From: Paragordius varius
Taxonomy: Eukaryota > Nematomorpha
Assembly: GCA_964247055.1 (NCBI GenBank)
Contig: OZ176053.1
Location: forward strand, 8,370,001-8,434,000
Direction of reading: 5' to 3'
Length of the DNA stretch: 64,000 nucleotides
Part shown: positions 12,727-27,610 of the stretch, one piece after another
Layout of the letters: each line of letters begins with the position of its first letter
Position numbering within the stretch: position 1 is the first letter of the stretch
Made by a program: the position numbers and the translations under genes
Notes under the pieces: generated by a model
What the model was told of the DNA's origin: nothing
The model's input: the letters and a program-made list of their open reading frames with translations, nothing else
Databases searched by the model: none

Positions 12727-13858
12727 TATTTAGATATCAGCCCTTTAATAATGATATTTATAGCTATTTATTCATAAATATCTGCGGTTTAATGGTATTT
12801 TACTTCATAAAAGCCAGCAGCCAGCCTAATAATCAATCGGACACCTTTTATTCATCCGTATGCTGCCCACTGCTTAAAAGTGAAAGAACACCTATATAAC
12901 CTTTTAATTTTTAGGTTTGATTGATAATGGCTTTTAGATACCACACAAGTGCGAAATTCTGTTCAACACTCCACCTTTTGGGCTAGTTTTATCCTGACTG
13001 ATATGTAAATTGAATATCTTAAAAATTAATATAACACTTTTTCTAGTCTTTTGGGCGCTAATTTTAAAAAAATCCGAATCTCAAATTTTTTACCGCCATT
13101 TTTTTCTATTTTAAATCGCCAACGAAACAGGCTATTGATATTATGATTATTAGAAAATGTAAATATTTTACTATAAAAATGCAAGATTTTACCAACAAAA
13201 ACCTTTTATATTAGGATTTTAATATCCGCTGTTCTATTTAACCATTGCAGCTGGCCAATTTCAAATTTTAAAAATCCGAAATATTTATCTATTACAAAAC
13301 AATGTTTAAAAATTAAATTTTAGGTACAATAAATTAAAAACTGTTTATTTAAAATTAAGCGCTGGTATACAAAATTAACCCAATATGTATACAAGGACAA
13401 AAAAGTAAGGAAATCAAGTGTAAAAACTGTCCCACTGTTATATTATCCATACAAGGATTTTATTTATTGTTAGGTCCACATATGTTGCTTTAAATTTGAA
13501 ATGGTACAATCATTTTCGCTAAAAAATATTTTTGGCAATGAAGTATCTAATAATATTAATATAGTCATTTGATCATTTTTATTCTAACGTCTTACGAATA
13601 AATTTTAAAATTTTGGATTTAAGAGATTTCGAAAAAATTTTGGACTACTATTTTATACACCTGAATGAAATATTCAAGTAAAATGCTTTTCTTAAATGTA
13701 GAACGGGGAAAAAATATATGGTTGCAAAGCATATAATATGGCAATTTAAGTTAATTAAATATTTTTGGTTCGTTGATAAAGTTGTCTCAAATTTCATAAT
13801 CAACCAAATAACTAATCTTCTACGAGAGGCGAAATATTTCAACATATTACGAATAAAT
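12727..13858. other. No gene seen upstream of MED24
   Basis: AT-rich intergenic sequence; small open frames at 13648-13969 overlap on both strands and look like chance. Confidence 0.3.
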
Positions 13859-16800
13859 ATGTTAAATTTAAGTAAGATTTATATAATTTTAAAGCATATA
13901 GACCAACATTTAATACAATTCAAATTTGGCTCAACGAAATCCAGTATCCACCATTTAATGAATTTATAACTTTAATTGATAAATTGCTTAAACCGTTTAT
14001 TCCTATCTATGTTCATGGTTTCCCAGAAAATTTGCTCAACAAATATTTTATAAATTATATGGGTTACCATCAATTTTTAACAGTTGAAACGATATGCCAA
14101 GAGTTTGATAATCTTTGCTTCATATATGTAAATAATTTTTAAATATAACTTTATGCTGTTAATTTTATGAAGATATATTAATTAACCTTTATTTATTTAA
14201 TTTTAATGCATCCAAAATAACAGACTATATTGAACGGTTTGCTGCAAAAACCTCCATTGATGAATTGTATATTTTTTTACAACTGAAAGCTTTAGGATAT
14301 TATATTGAAAATAAATGTGATCAATAGGCTAGAATAATAATTTTCCTGCTATTAGCCAAATGAAAAAAATGCATTTTTGGCACATTAGGCAGAATAAAAT
14401 TATTTACAATATAGAAAAACATAATTTGATGGAATATCGCATTTTAATATAATTACAAATTATTAAAATAATAAGAAATAACAAAATATTTCGTCTTCTT
14501 TTCCATAGTTATCTAGAGAATTAATACTTGGGAGTATTCTACTATTTTAATATTTAATGAAATTGCCTCTCCTTAATTATCGATAAACTATTAATAAGGA
14601 ATAATAAAAATACCTTTAGTGCATATTATTTGAAATTAACAATTGATATTCTATGCTTTTTATATATATTTGTTATTTATCTAGAATATTAATCGCACCA
14701 CCTTGCTTTCAGAACTTTTACACTCTTCTATAAAATCAATTATAGACTCAAAATCATTGGAATCAAGAGAAACAATAATTCTATCTGCTTTCATTTATAT
14801 TAAGGTATTATAATTAAAATGAATGTTGGATTTAAAAAAAACCTTCTTGTAACAAAAAAATTTATATCTTGTCAAATCTTAATGTTGTCATCATATCAAT
14901 TATTTAACATACTTTCTGGTTGTATTTTTATACATTTTTAGAATTGTTTATTTTTTCTGAAATTTCTATTTTTTCATAAATTATGATATGTAATAGAAAT
15001 TTAATTTTATAGCTTCCATCCATAATTAATTATTGGATAAAAAATGAGATTCCAAACGATAACATATTGCTTTTATCAGCAGTGTACGCAAATATTTTGA
15101 CAAGCTATCAACCTGATGATTTGGATAATTATATGAATTTGTAATGTTTAAATTTATATTTGACATGTTATTAATTTATTTATGATGATATTTTTAATTT
15201 TTTTATTTATATTTGCCCAAAGTTAATTAATATAAGTGTATAATTTTAAATTTTAATGTCTTTTTTTCGATAATGATAACTAATCAGATACAGTTAAAAA
15301 TTATGTTAAAAAATTTATTTACTCTAGAAGCACTAAATAAATTGTAGTTTATAGCATACTATAATAGTTTCTATTAAGAAGCACGTTTTAATTGCCGTAT
15401 TTAAATTTGTTGAGAAATATTTTTCCGTATATAATTTATTCAACTAACTTTTACTGTAAAAATTTGTTTGATGGACCATATCAATAAAATCTAAATTTAT
15501 CAAAAATTTGGGTTATTAGTAGCTCAACCTATATAATTTTTTAAATTAATATTTTTAGCATTCAACATATAAAAATGCATATGGAATCTTTTTTGGATCA
15601 ATGCGCCGATGACGTGGAATTCCAGAATATTATGACACAAATGTATTTTTTATTAAATTATTTTGCATATTTTTTATAGCCTGCTTTCTATAAATTTTTC
15701 TATTTTTCACAAACTAATTGTCATTATAATTTGGCGGTCATATAATGCTGTGTAGTGGCACGGTATCATGACCATATGTATTTTATACTTGCCAAGTTTA
15801 TTTTTCGTGTCTGTTATTAATTTGTCGTTGGAATTAATTTTGTCATGAACTTTATTGAAGTTTTGCCTATGGGCTAAAAATATCCAATTTCGAAGCTTTT
15901 ACATGTTGATACGATAATTATTTAACAGGGACTAAGTTTCATTTTTTTTGTAAAATTATTCATATAACTTAGGCGAGAAAACACATTAAATAGCGACATA
16001 GATTATGATAACCTCTTAGCCTCAAAAGTTATAAAAGCTAATTCCACGTTAACCCTTATTTTGCAAGTATAATTTTTTGATGTAATCTATACCAAGACAT
16101 TTGAATTAGATTACAACAAGAATCTTGAGACAATCCTTGAAGTGCTTACTCATATACTTTTAAACAATAATTTGGATTTGATTTTATGCGTTGCCATTAA
16201 TTCCGATAAGTTACAGATATTAGTACAAAGATTGAACAAGTAATAATTTATTTACAAAACGAGTATTTAAGAAATATTACGTTAAAGTAGTTTAATTGGT
16301 AAAAAATTTTATGCTTTATTGCTGATAAATAAAATTATTATCTGGTGGCATAAATACATAGAAAATTATGTCACTATACGGTAAAATCCTTAAAATTCTA
16401 CAATTATGCATGTATTACAAATATTTGTGAATTTTTCTTTTTTATCATTTCATGTCCGGATATTATGTTTTAAACAAGGAGTTATTTGTATTTTAAAAGC
16501 TAAATTTATTTATATATTTATTTATAGTAGTTTTGGATCCCAAAATTTGACACACAGTGTGTGTAACAACAAAATCTTTCTTTTATTAATAATTTCATCA
16601 TTTTTTTCAATTTGTAGTTTTTTGGAATTGAGCAAAGAAGCAATGGCAGAAGGTGGGAAACAAGCCAATAATCGCGCAACCATTTATGACATATCACTTT
16701 TAATATTGTCCTACGTCGAAATATTATATACTAAAAATATTATGGTTTGATTATGATTATAACCTTATTACAAATCATATAGACTAATTTATAATACATT

Positions 16801-19389
16801 TTTATAACCATAATTTTTTATTTAGACGGAAAGCAAAACTATTGGAGTTTCTTTTAATGAAAAAAATAAATTACATCATAATCCGTTTGAAACTATGGAC
16901 AAAAATCGGGTCGATGCATATCTTACCATATTTTTGGCTACCGGATTTGAACTCATAACCACGTATATAATATTGAAATATAGTTTTATGTTATTGATGC
17001 TTTAACATGCCTCACTTATCAGTTTACTTTTAGGTTAAAGGTTGCAAATTCAATGATTTTTTTGAAAACTTGCGTTTTCGCATAATTTACATTTATATTT
17101 GAATCTTTTTACAGGCATTATGTTAGAATCTACGAAAAGGATTTGACAATAAGGGTGAGAAGTTTTCTGAGCTTTTGTTGAGGCCCGTAGTTGAAATTAT
17201 AATGGGCTAAGAATACTTTCATTGGTCCAAAATTATTTATTATCTACATTTTATTAAGTAAAGGGTGTTTTTATCTCTAATTTTATTTTTCTATATGATT
17301 GGTGCTTTTAGTAGACGCTTTGGTTTTTTTAATAATCAACCGTTTTTAATAATTGTAAAGTGCATATAACTAATTGGATTTTGTAGATTAATGAAATGGC
17401 AAGATTTACAGACGCAAATTCCTTATGTTTTCTATGAAATTTTTATTGGTTACAGTCAAGGGATCATAAACAAGGAATCTTTAACAGTAAATCAAAAGTT
17501 TTTTTATACCTATCATTTTTCATACATTTAATTGTTTGAAAAACTTTTATTATATGTTTACATATAGATTATAATGGACAAAATACGAAATAAGATGCCA
17601 TCCCTTCTGATCTCTATATTTTCATGGTGCAAATCCTTTTTACCCTATTACAATAAGGAATTATATGAAACATATATTGAATCGTTTTTACAACAATACC
17701 TTGAAATGTGGTCTAGCCCTAACTTAATTTCAAAAGATAGCACCAATGGTGGAATAAATGGTAATTCAGTGCCATTAAAAATACCAGGTACGGGGAATGA
17801 TGGTGGAACTAATAATGATATCAATTATATGAAATCTACTATCAATGATAGGTTATTTTTCCCTTTGATTTATATCTTAGATATAGAATAAAGTGTATTA
17901 TCATATTTTTTAATCATATTTACTTTAGATGCATCATTGCTCAATCTATCATCAAACATATAATAAATCCGACCAACAGTTCTCATCAAATTATAGTATT
18001 GCCTCAAAAAACCACATCAAATAAATATTATAGGCAAATTATTGATCCAAATACTATGACTTACAAATTAAATGATATTGAAAATATCTATAATGCAAAC
18101 ATTCAACGTTTGAATGAATGTTTCTATCAAATGGATATCAATATTGTTAAGTTATTTCAAGGGGAATGTAATCGATACATGATACATGATAATTGTTTTA
18201 AAAATATTTTGGACATAATCCAAGAACATGCACAATGTTTATATAAATATCAAGTTATTATTGAAGAATCAAATTCCGCGGATAACACCATAAATACCGT
18301 TTCCACTAAATCTAATAATATAATTTATACGCAACTAATGGAAATGTTAAGCGGTAAACTCCCAAACCTAATGACCTATATGTTAAAACTCCCCAAAAAC
18401 CAATTGTTAATTCTGTGTGCCTTTTATGTCGAGACATATATTAAATGTAAATTCTATATATTTTATTTTGATATTGTGTACCTTTTATGTCGAGACATAT
18501 ATTAAATGTAAATTTTATATATTTTATTTTGATATTATTTATTATACATAACTTTTATAGGGTTGAAAGACGACATTTTAAAAACACTATGCAATGAAGT
18601 TTTTTGTGATTGGGCCAATCAAATATTGCTGTTATTGTATTCCATTTTGAATCAGGCAGCAAAAAAGGATAATAACGTGTTTACTGAAAATTGTGTAATC
18701 CAATCCATTGGTAATTGTTATTATTTAAATCACAATTTTAATTATTGTGGTTTATTATTAAATTTGGAAATTTTAATCTAAACGCATAGTTTTATAGTCA
18801 ATCTTTTTGTGAAAAAATATAATTAAAATACCTAACGCTTAAGTTACATTTGCGCAATGAAAGCTTTTTTCGATATATCTGCAAAGATTATATGTGCTAT
18901 ATTTAAATATTAAGTAATTAATTTAATGCGGATGTCGACAATTAAAGCTTATTATAGGAACAAAATTTTAAACCCAAGTACTTGTATTTTAAACTACGTT
19001 GATACTATTTAGTAGTAAATGCAAAAAATATCAGTTTGAACCTTGTAAAATAAAAAATAACTTTTAAAATATATTAAAATTTTATTCTACCTTTATATTA
19101 TTTAGAGCATATATGTGAAAATTTTCAACAGCTAATTGATGAGGAAAATATTGATTTAAGAATCAACTTTCCCTTATCATTTGTTAAAAGATTACATGAC
19201 GTGGAACAAAATCTGAAGGCACAAATTTTGACAAAGTTACCAACATCGCTTTTGCCAAAACTTGTAATTTATTTTCCAAACGCATTTAATGAAAATATTT
19301 TACTATCTTATCATTGTGAAAATCAAAATAGTGAATTCATTGAGGAATTACTTTTGTTGTATTATAACAAAATAGGTTTAATAAATTGA
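13859..19389 (+). CDS. MED24: Mediator complex subunit 24 (MED24), about 14 exons
   Basis: Nuclear subunit of the Mediator tail, bridging transcription factors to RNA polymerase II. Exons read: 13859-13871, 13895-14127, 14713-14804, 15013-15140, 15559-15642, 15973-16066, 16097-16239, 16618-16744, 16826-16962, 17387-17486, 17568-17851, 17929-18446, 18561-18710, 19106-19389. Alignment with human MED24 from memory is clear in the middle: LQTFELDYNKNLETILEVL matches LKTMDADHSKSPEGLLGVL; IYDISLLILSYVE matches LFDISFLMLCHVA; LMKWQDLQTQIP matches QMKWHEACLSIS; GIINKESL matches GVLAFESI. Phases agree from 14713 onward. The join between 14127 and 14713 is unresolved; an open piece at 14224-14327 (DYIERFAAKTSIDEL) may belong but its phase does not fit. 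The first exon is 13 nt by inference. The protein is shorter than human MED24 (~990 aa). Confidence 0.8.
13872..13894 (+). other. Ultra-short intron (23 nt) in MED24, inferred
   Basis: GTAAGATT...TTTTAAAG between ATG TTA AAT TTA A and CATATAGACC. It has a consensus donor and gives an N-terminus MLNLTYRPTFNTIQIWLNEI of the length expected before the conserved MED24 start. No transcript evidence. Confidence 0.5.
16067..16096 (+). other. Short intron (30 nt) in MED24
   Basis: GTATAATT...GTAATCTATACCAAG. Removing it makes LTLILQ-TFELDYNKNLETIL continuous, matching human MED24 without a gap; the later AG at 16109 gives a frame with an early stop. Confidence 0.75.
18415..18536 (+). repeat. 61-bp tandem duplication across a MED24 exon end
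   Basis: 18415-18475 and 18476-18536 are nearly identical (two differences seen). Each copy contains the end of the exon (CGAGACATATATTAAAT) and its donor GTAAAT, so two equivalent splice donors lie 61 bp apart, at 18447 and about 18508. Use of the second would extend the exon by 61 nt and meet a stop, so the first is expected to be used. Confidence 0.9.
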
Positions 19390-20049
19390 ATTTATTGGTA
19401 GTTATTGAAAGAAAATAGGCCAAGATATATAAGATGATTGAATAAAAGAATTGTTGGAAATGATTGAGTAGTATAATTGGATGGGTGTGTTGCTAAAGTC
19501 GAGGTCGAATTTTCGTAATATTATAAATTAAACTCCTCGATAAATTGCGGCATTTAATTCATTGAATTTTCCATGTTTTAACTCATTATTTTCCAGTACC
19601 TGGTTCTTCATCGGTCTTTTTGTCGATCACTGACCTTTTTTAACATCAAATACTTCTCCAATAATCTCCATATCATAATGCCGCCAAATTAATATAAATT
19701 AGCACGAAGGAACAAACTCTGACACATCAGGGATTTTGATTAAGTATATTTTTGTAAGACCATATTATTTGAGGAAGTTTTCTTTAAACCCAAAACTAAA
19801 TAGATTAACTGTTCATCAGATAGAGTCGATATCTCCACCCATAAAGAAAGGTGGGGCAGTTTGCATTGACTATCGGATTTTTGTTTCAAAACTGACATCA
19901 TGTGATGTCCAAATCTTATTGTATTATATGGCTGTTTTGGCCATTTCTGTGTTTAATCACGAGTGTAAATTTTAACTTCCTAGGCGAGAATTTTCATTAT
20001 TTATATTTCGAAGTATGTGGCTACTGAATCGTTAGGTTTCGGGTTAATT
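19390..20049. other. No gene seen
   Basis: 3' flank of MED24 and intergenic sequence of slightly higher GC near 19.5-19.7 kb; may include remains of the LINE that lies just downstream, but nothing can be assigned. Confidence 0.3.
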
Positions 20050-20295
20050 TGTAATATTTGCTTTGTATTTATTTGTAAAACATGTTCTCCACATAAAACT
20101 GCAAAACGGCTACAATGTTTATTATAGTGAACTTAATGTGTCTGGTGAAAATAACCATATCATCCGCATAATGAATAGGTTAGACAGTATTTGCCGTTGC
20201 GTATGCCAGGTGTATCGGGTAAATTTCTGATTATGCATTCAAGAAATGCATGAAATAGCATGGGCGGTATTTTTCGGATAATTGGACTCGCTCGG
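20050..20295 (-). mobile_element. LINE reverse-transcriptase remnant
   Basis: Minus-strand translation shows the RT catalytic box in PIHYADDMVIFTRH (about 20145-20190) and, in a neighbouring frame about 45 nt upstream, PPMLFHAFLECIIRNLP, the block that normally precedes it. A frame change between the two and the lack of other RT blocks show a decayed fragment of a non-LTR element. The clade cannot be assigned. Confidence 0.7.
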
Positions 20296-20577
20296 AAAAA
20301 TTATAAAATGAATTCCTTATTTTTGCTCTTAAGCCACACCATAAATAAAGTTTGAAATAAATAAACCTATTAAGTGATACACATCGTTTATAACCAAGTT
20401 AATTTATGTTGATCATCTTGCACTTTTTCGATTATTAGATAAAGCCGTGATTTAATCGTTGGAGATCACCCACCCAGAATCCTCATATGGGCTCAAAATA
20501 AAAAAATAAGTTAATCATATTATATTTTTCAAATATCTAAATATCATTATTCATAGGACAGTGTTACGAAAAAATCG

Positions 20578-21395
20578 GATGAAATATATATATTCTGAAA
20601 AACATGTATCAGGATTATCATGGTGCTTTTGGTTTTGGTTCTACGAGTGATTTAACAAATTATTTAAACTATTAAGGTAGATGCTCCATATCGAATGGCA
20701 ATATTTGGGCAATTTTTTTAAATAAAATTTTTAAAGCATAATGCTTCATTCCAAAAAGATCACCAAAATACTAAATTACCATTAAAAAGCAAAACAATAT
20801 GAATAAAATTTTTTATTTTTAGATCTGGGCTCCAAAAGTTCCAAATGGCTCTCCTAAAACGGTTTTCTTAAAATAAAGGCAAAAATGCTGAGATTTCGCG
20901 AAATTATATTCTAACTTTTGGTAATAACTAAAAACATTTTTTGAAAATGCATATTTTCAAAAATTTTATTTTCTGCAAAATTTTGTTGAAGCGTGCTTCA
21001 TACTAATTTGACGCGATGGAAACTTATAAAAACGCTTTATAAAAACAAAATACTCTTTCTAGATAATGCTGAACATCTTCATGACCTCAGATATCGGATT
21101 AAAACATTCGTTCGTCTTCAAGATTATATTAAATGACTTTTGGAGCCCATATCTAAAATGATAAATTTTCATAAAAATTATGTTTTGCTTTTTTTTGGTT
21201 GTTTTACTTTTGGTGAAAATATTTTGGAATAAAGCGTTTTGCTTTGACCAAAAAAATTGTTTAAAAAAATGAGGGTAAATTTTGCCAAGCACTTGTTACA
21301 AAAGTCTAATTAAATTTCTTAAATCAGTAAGGGCCAACAAAACTAACCATAATAATCCTTATACATTTTTCTAACAGAGAATACATATTTCATCT
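20578..21395. repeat. Foldback-type repeat (family F, copy 1)
   Basis: Ends are mutually inverted: left GATGAAATATATATATTCTG...TATCAGGATTAT, right its complement near 21340-21395. Internal landmarks 'gcttttggttttggttctacgag' and 'atttagctt' type motifs recur at 56.6-57.7 kb (best copy), and in fragments at 33.0-34.2, 42.7-43.0 and 49.0-49.4 kb. Non-coding. Confidence 0.65.
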
Positions 21396-22068
21396 GGTTT
21401 TTTCTAAACACTCGGTGGATGTAGTGTTTATCGAATAATATTTAATCAGGTTATCATGTGAACTGTGTTTATGTTAATTTACGAATAAGTATGGCTTTAG
21501 ATGGGTGAAAATAATTAACCAGTAATTTATTGTTATTATGATTTTTATTTTCAAAAAAAATGTAGTAATGCACAGATAGCGAAACTGTGCTAACGTTTAA
21601 TATATTTTCTTAATATGAGAAATGCCTTTGGTGATTATTTAAAGTAATAAAACAAGAAATATTTCAATATTAACTAGTATTACAGTGTATTATGATGCAG
21701 ATATGTCAGAAAATATATTTACCTAAAGTACCTTCTATTTAAACTGCATCATCAGTTGGTATTCATTTATCGTTTGGTTCCACATGTGCAATTTTTAATT
21801 ACCTTATGAAAAAACCTTGTCCCTTTATATCACAATTCAGTGGAAAATTTCTGAAAAATTATGGATTTATATTATTTAAAGAATATGGAAAATTGTGCCC
21901 TTTTCTTAATTCCGTAAAAAAATTGGATAACTTTGGTAATTTTATTTCGTTTTAAATAGTTTACTAATCTAGTCACGCGATATCGAGTAAATATAAAAAG
22001 CGAATTAAACTGTGTCAAATCTTCAGTTATTTTGGCTTTTTTACTTTTATTCTTTTTAAACTAAATTT
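21396..22068. other. 5' flank of ALAS, no feature seen
   Basis: AT-rich; no recognisable regulatory element such as an iron-responsive element hairpin was found. Confidence 0.3.
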
Positions 22069-23884
22069 ATGAAATGGTTTAATATCCTTGAATATCGTAT
22101 ACTTAAATATAAAAGTAATTAACATATATTATATAGGTTAGGTAATTTCCACCTTATTTTTGTATAATTATTATCAATTTATTATATATTATATGGTATC
22201 ATACATATCTATTAATATGGACAGAAACTGTAAATCAACTCTCATATTCTACTTCCGTTGTAAACCATAATGTAAAACCGTTTCCCACTAAACAATTTGA
22301 TGAATTAAATGTGACAAATGTCAATTTCAAAAAATATGAGGAACGTCCCATTCTCACCGATCTAAACCATACACCATCCTCTTTATCATTCAGCGATACA
22401 GATCACACCAATGGTCAAATAAAAACATCCGACACATTAACTCCGTTTGATTATGAAATATTTTTACATGGAAAATTGGAACAAAAGAAACGTGAACATT
22501 CCTACCGAATTTTCAAACGACTCGGAAGGTTGGCTGGAGAATTTCCTCACGCCGAACATTACAATGATGCCGAAAATGTGGAATATCACGATAAAATTAC
22601 CGTTTGGTGTAGCAATGATTATTTGGGCATGAGCCGTCATCCGCTTGTTAAAAATGCTGTCAGGTAAGAATCAAATTTCTTGCCTTAAATAAATGAAATT
22701 TATATCTATATCCTTACTTGTTTATATAATATATAATTTGTGAATGTTTTGAGTTTTCACCAAAATGCGGATTTATGAATATCTTCCTGTGTAATTAAAT
22801 GCTCAACTTGACAAAATTTGAGCCGGATTTCATTACTTTTTTAACCTGATTATTATCATTGTTCTAACAAATGAGTTTTTGTCCTTGGTGTCCTATATTT
22901 TTTACTTAAAACTCTAACAAATATCCCAATAATTGAGTTTTTTTCAAACCATAATGTATAACATTTGTGTTTTGTAAAGATACTTTTATTAAATCATATG
23001 CACTAAAAGACATTTGATAGCGAAAAAATATTTTTAACCCCATTAAGTTAATATATATATTTTTACGCTGTAACATAATATTTTCGTTTTTTTAAAAAAT
23101 AACTTATTTTAAACATATACATACCAATTATATGTTTAATTTTAGCCAAAAATTTAAGTTGTTTAACGATTACGTGATACTTTTTTTTCGGTCTTGATGT
23201 AGTTCTGATATTAAATCCTACATATGTTTTTAACTAATGATATATTATTATTATAATAAAGTAATTTGTTGTTATTGTTTTAGAAATTAAGTTTGCCAAA
23301 TTAATTTTACATATATCCTTATATAGATCTTCGCTGGTTTTACGGCTGATATTTGATTATAATTTAAGAGCTATTGGCAAGATTAATTTTTTGAAATTGA
23401 AAAAGGGGGAAGATTAATACAATAGGATGGATGTATTTACACAACAATTTATATTATTTTTACATCCTTATTCGTGTATATTTTTTGTTTTTTTTGTCTT
23501 TCGTGGAATTACTTTTGTAAAACAACAAAAATAACAATTAGGCACTTTTCTGTTAATTTTTTCAGTTTAAACAATTTAATTTAAATTCTCCCTTTTTAGG
23601 TTTTAAACAAATAATTTTTTAATTAATATCAAAATAGATTGAAATTGACTTGGTAAGATAACGGTTTATTATGGATCCAAGCCAAAACTATTACGGTTTT
23701 AAACCCTCATAATTAATAAAATATCTTTTCCATACCAATTTTAAACATAAGGTTTGATAAAGTCCTAAAATGATTATTTTTGAAAATAAAATGTATGGCT
23801 CATATGTTTTAAAATTAACTTCACCACAATAATGATGATTAAAATAATTCACGCCTTAATTAATACTTTTAATTAATATGGGTG

Positions 23885-23919
<35 letters not shown>

Positions 23920-26900
23920 CACTTGCTAATAGTCTCGCAAATTTCGTAATTTATTAATGTTCGTTTATTTGTGAATATGATATATTAATTAAAAATATTA
24001 TTTATAACTTTGAAATGTCCATGTTATCGACATTTCAGACTAAATTTGAGAATTTAGGTTAAATTACATAGCAAACCTTAAAAATATTCTTTTCTAAAAG
24101 CCTTGTGATTTGAAATGACGTATAAAGCATTCCAGCAAATCAAAACAAAACTAAAATTATAATGTGAGATATTCAAAAAACCTTGTTTTTTCACTATTCA
24201 TTTTTCTTAACCGACCACCTATTTCTACCTAATTGCATATGTTAATTTGGAATCGAAATATATATTAGCTTATTCGGGTTTTGTCATTAATTGTTTGAAA
24301 TTTTTTGAGAGAATCTCACAGACTACCGTTATTTTTCTGATACTTATCTGATTGTTTCACATAAATCGAAGTTTACATTGTTCGATAAATCTCAATAGTT
24401 AAATTTAATGTTCTTTAATAGGGAAGCCCTGGAAAAGTATGGGGCTGGTTCAGGAGGTACACGAAACATTGCTGGGAACTCGATATTACATGAAAAACTT
24501 GAATCTTTACTTGCCCAATTACATTTGAAGGAAAAGGCACTTCTTTTCACTTCGTGTTATGTTGCGAATGATACTACGCTCTTTACATTGGCCAAATTGT
24601 TGCCAGGTTACTTATAATATTGTAAACTCAATTTGTTTGTATGTCAAAATTATAATTTTTCTTGTATGTTAACAGGTACTCTTTTTTATACATACATAAG
24701 GAAATCCTTAATTGTACACGAACGCGCAAAATTAGATTCAGTTAAAAATATAATTTTGACATATAACTAATTGATATCATTAATGCATTTTGGATAATGT
24801 ATTATTAATGAGAAGTGTACCCATTGAAGTGGTATATTTTTTGAATAGGAACAAGTACCAAATTGCTATTGCTTTTTTTGGACACAAATGGTTAACAACA
24901 TTTTTTGCAGTAATTATATATGGAAAAAAGGACATATCAATTATAATATTCATGTGACTTATATTAGTTATATATGTAGTTTAATTAAATTATCCCCAAA
25001 ACATGCCTATTTTCTTTCTAGTCAAAAATATATTGTGTGTATGTTCTTTTTTAGGGTGTCATATATTCTCAGATGCGGGTAATCATGCATCCATGATACA
25101 GGGTATACGTAACAGTGGCATGCCTAAATACATCTTTCGTCACAATGATCCCGAACATTTGGAAACTTTATTGAATGAGGTCCCGTTGGAAACGCCCAAA
25201 ATTGTGGCCTTTGAAACGGTTCACTCGATGTCTGGTAAATTTTGTTTTATATTGTGTCTATTGTATTTAAAAAGAGAAACCTTTGTTTTGGCATTTTTGT
25301 TCCAATAAAATTCCATTTTTTTCCTTTTTCTTTGTTGTTTTGTTAAATTAATTAATAAGCCTGATGATTGTTAATTGAGGGGGGGGGGATTGCTTACTTA
25401 TTTAATTAGTGTCTGCGGCTTAGGGTTATTTATAATACACATATATCTAGTTTATCCCTATGCTTTTAATATAAATCCGTTAATTGATCTAAAATATCAA
25501 TGGCATTTTGATAAAGGGCGTTTTTATTGAATAAGAAGTTTTAAAGTGTTATAATTAACCTAATTTAATCTCTATAACTGTTTACTTACATTCATATATC
25601 CTAATACCCTTTTAAGAAAAGGTTTGGTTGAGATTTTTCTAAAAAATATGGCTTAAATGTGACACATGCTGTAATATGTCCTAATTATAGTTGGTTTGAT
25701 ATTTTAAAACATATTTAAAGGTAATGTTAAATGAAAGGCTATCAACATATACAGGCACTTTGTAAAGAAGTACCTCATAATTAGCATTATTTAAATTCAA
25801 TAAGGGTTAAATTCGTTAATAATTATTTCTTCTCTATATCATATACAAGGTGCTATTTGTCCGTTGAAAAAATTGTGCGATATAGCTCATTCCTATGGTG
25901 CTTTAACGTTTGTGGACGAGGTTCATGCCGTGGGATTGTATGGAAAACGAGGTGCCGGTATTGGAGAGCGAAACCAGTGTTTAAACCATATGGATATGAT
26001 AACTGGGACTTTAGGTTAGTCATGGTTGGTTTATAACATTTTTTAATTTGGAAACCTTATTTAATTAAATTTTTATCTGTGCAATTTGATATTTTTTGAT
26101 GTTTCTTGAAAGTAATCAAGAGTTCTTTATGATTTATCGATAAATAACCATACTATTAGCAATATTTTAAGTTGATTTAGTAATAGTCTTTTATAACCTT
26201 ATATAAAGGTTTAAACAATACATTAACAAACCACATATACATGTTTGAAAATGTTTACATATTCATTTTAAAGTATGACATATATTGTCTTTAAATATAA
26301 CCTGATATAAAGGTTTAAATAATATATTAACAGTTTAAAAATGTTTTACTCAATTTTAGGCAAAGCGTTTGGGAGTATTGGTGGATACCTGGCCGGTTCG
26401 TCGACGCTTATAGATGCGGTGCGAAGTTTTGGTTCTGGGTTTATTTTCACAACATCTCTCCCACCGACTGTCTTGGCCGCGGCTATATCATCCATTCAGG
26501 TATGCGATTTAGTTTTATTCACTATTGAATATCTTTTTATTGTGTTATTATAATTTGGACGATGATAAATAATTTGGGATAATTTTATAGCATTTATAAA
26601 AACATCTAAACTCAAAATATTAGATCATTTGTTACAGGTCATATAAAATTAATTTTTCCAAATGCTTGTTTTTCGAATTTTCCATATCTATTATTAGTTC
26701 GTATTTTACCTCTTCTATATTTATAAAATTGTTAATTCATATTTTCCGTGTTAAACTGTTTAAAATTAAATTTATGTTCATATATTTGTATATGGCATTA
26801 TTTCAATGTTTGGTTGTAACATATTTTGACTTTTATACTTAAATGTTTGTAATTTCATCTAAATTTCAAATTTAATTTTTTAGATTTTAATGAGCTCAGA

Positions 26901-27578
26901 AGGCGTGGCATTACGAGAAAGGCATCAAGAGAATGTCAAATATTTGCGGAATGCGTTAATGCAACATGGTTTGCCTGTTATTCATACACCGTCACACATC
27001 ATTCCAATCAGTGTATGAAACTATTAACCTTCATAATATATTTATATATATTTTTAGGAAAAAAAGTTTTTTGTTTGGTAAATTCCAATTGTTAAAATAA
27101 TACATTGTTTTTATTCTAAACTATCATGCCAAGTATTTGGTTGCTTATTGTAAAAAATGTTTAATTGACAATTCAAACAATGTCATAAAGAATATCGAAA
27201 TTCATAATTAAATCATTTAACAGCGGTTAAGTGTCATTAATTCGTTTATAAAAAATATTTTTCCGTATATTTATTACAATTCTCTATATGCATTCATACT
27301 TGGCAACGAATTTAAAGAAATAATTATTTTTTCAGCGCTTTTTGCCTAAACAGTAAACGATGATTATAATTATGGATTTGTTTTTTCGAAAGATTTACAT
27401 CTAAAATTTTGCATGTAATATAGTTTGTTACACTTATATATTACATATGAAACTCGATGTAAAAAAATTCCGTTATATATATTATATAATCATAAACAAA
27501 CTATCCATGTCAGCATGTACTGTCCACAAATTTTTTACATCTCTTGTATATTTGCGTTTGAAAGTTTTTTCCTGATTA

Positions 27579-27610
<32 letters not shown>

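Noticed and set aside
17115-17155. Candidate extra MED24 exon after TTTACAG
   Set aside because: Exons ending 16962 and starting 17387 join in phase and align with human MED24 without a gap.
17877-17891. MED24 ending at the in-frame stop near 17891
   Set aside because: The donor AGGTTATT at 17851 precedes it and the next exon restores a conserved MED24 region.
18476-18505. Extension of the MED24 exon through the second 61-bp copy
   Set aside because: It would shift frame and stop; the first donor fits the next exon's phase.
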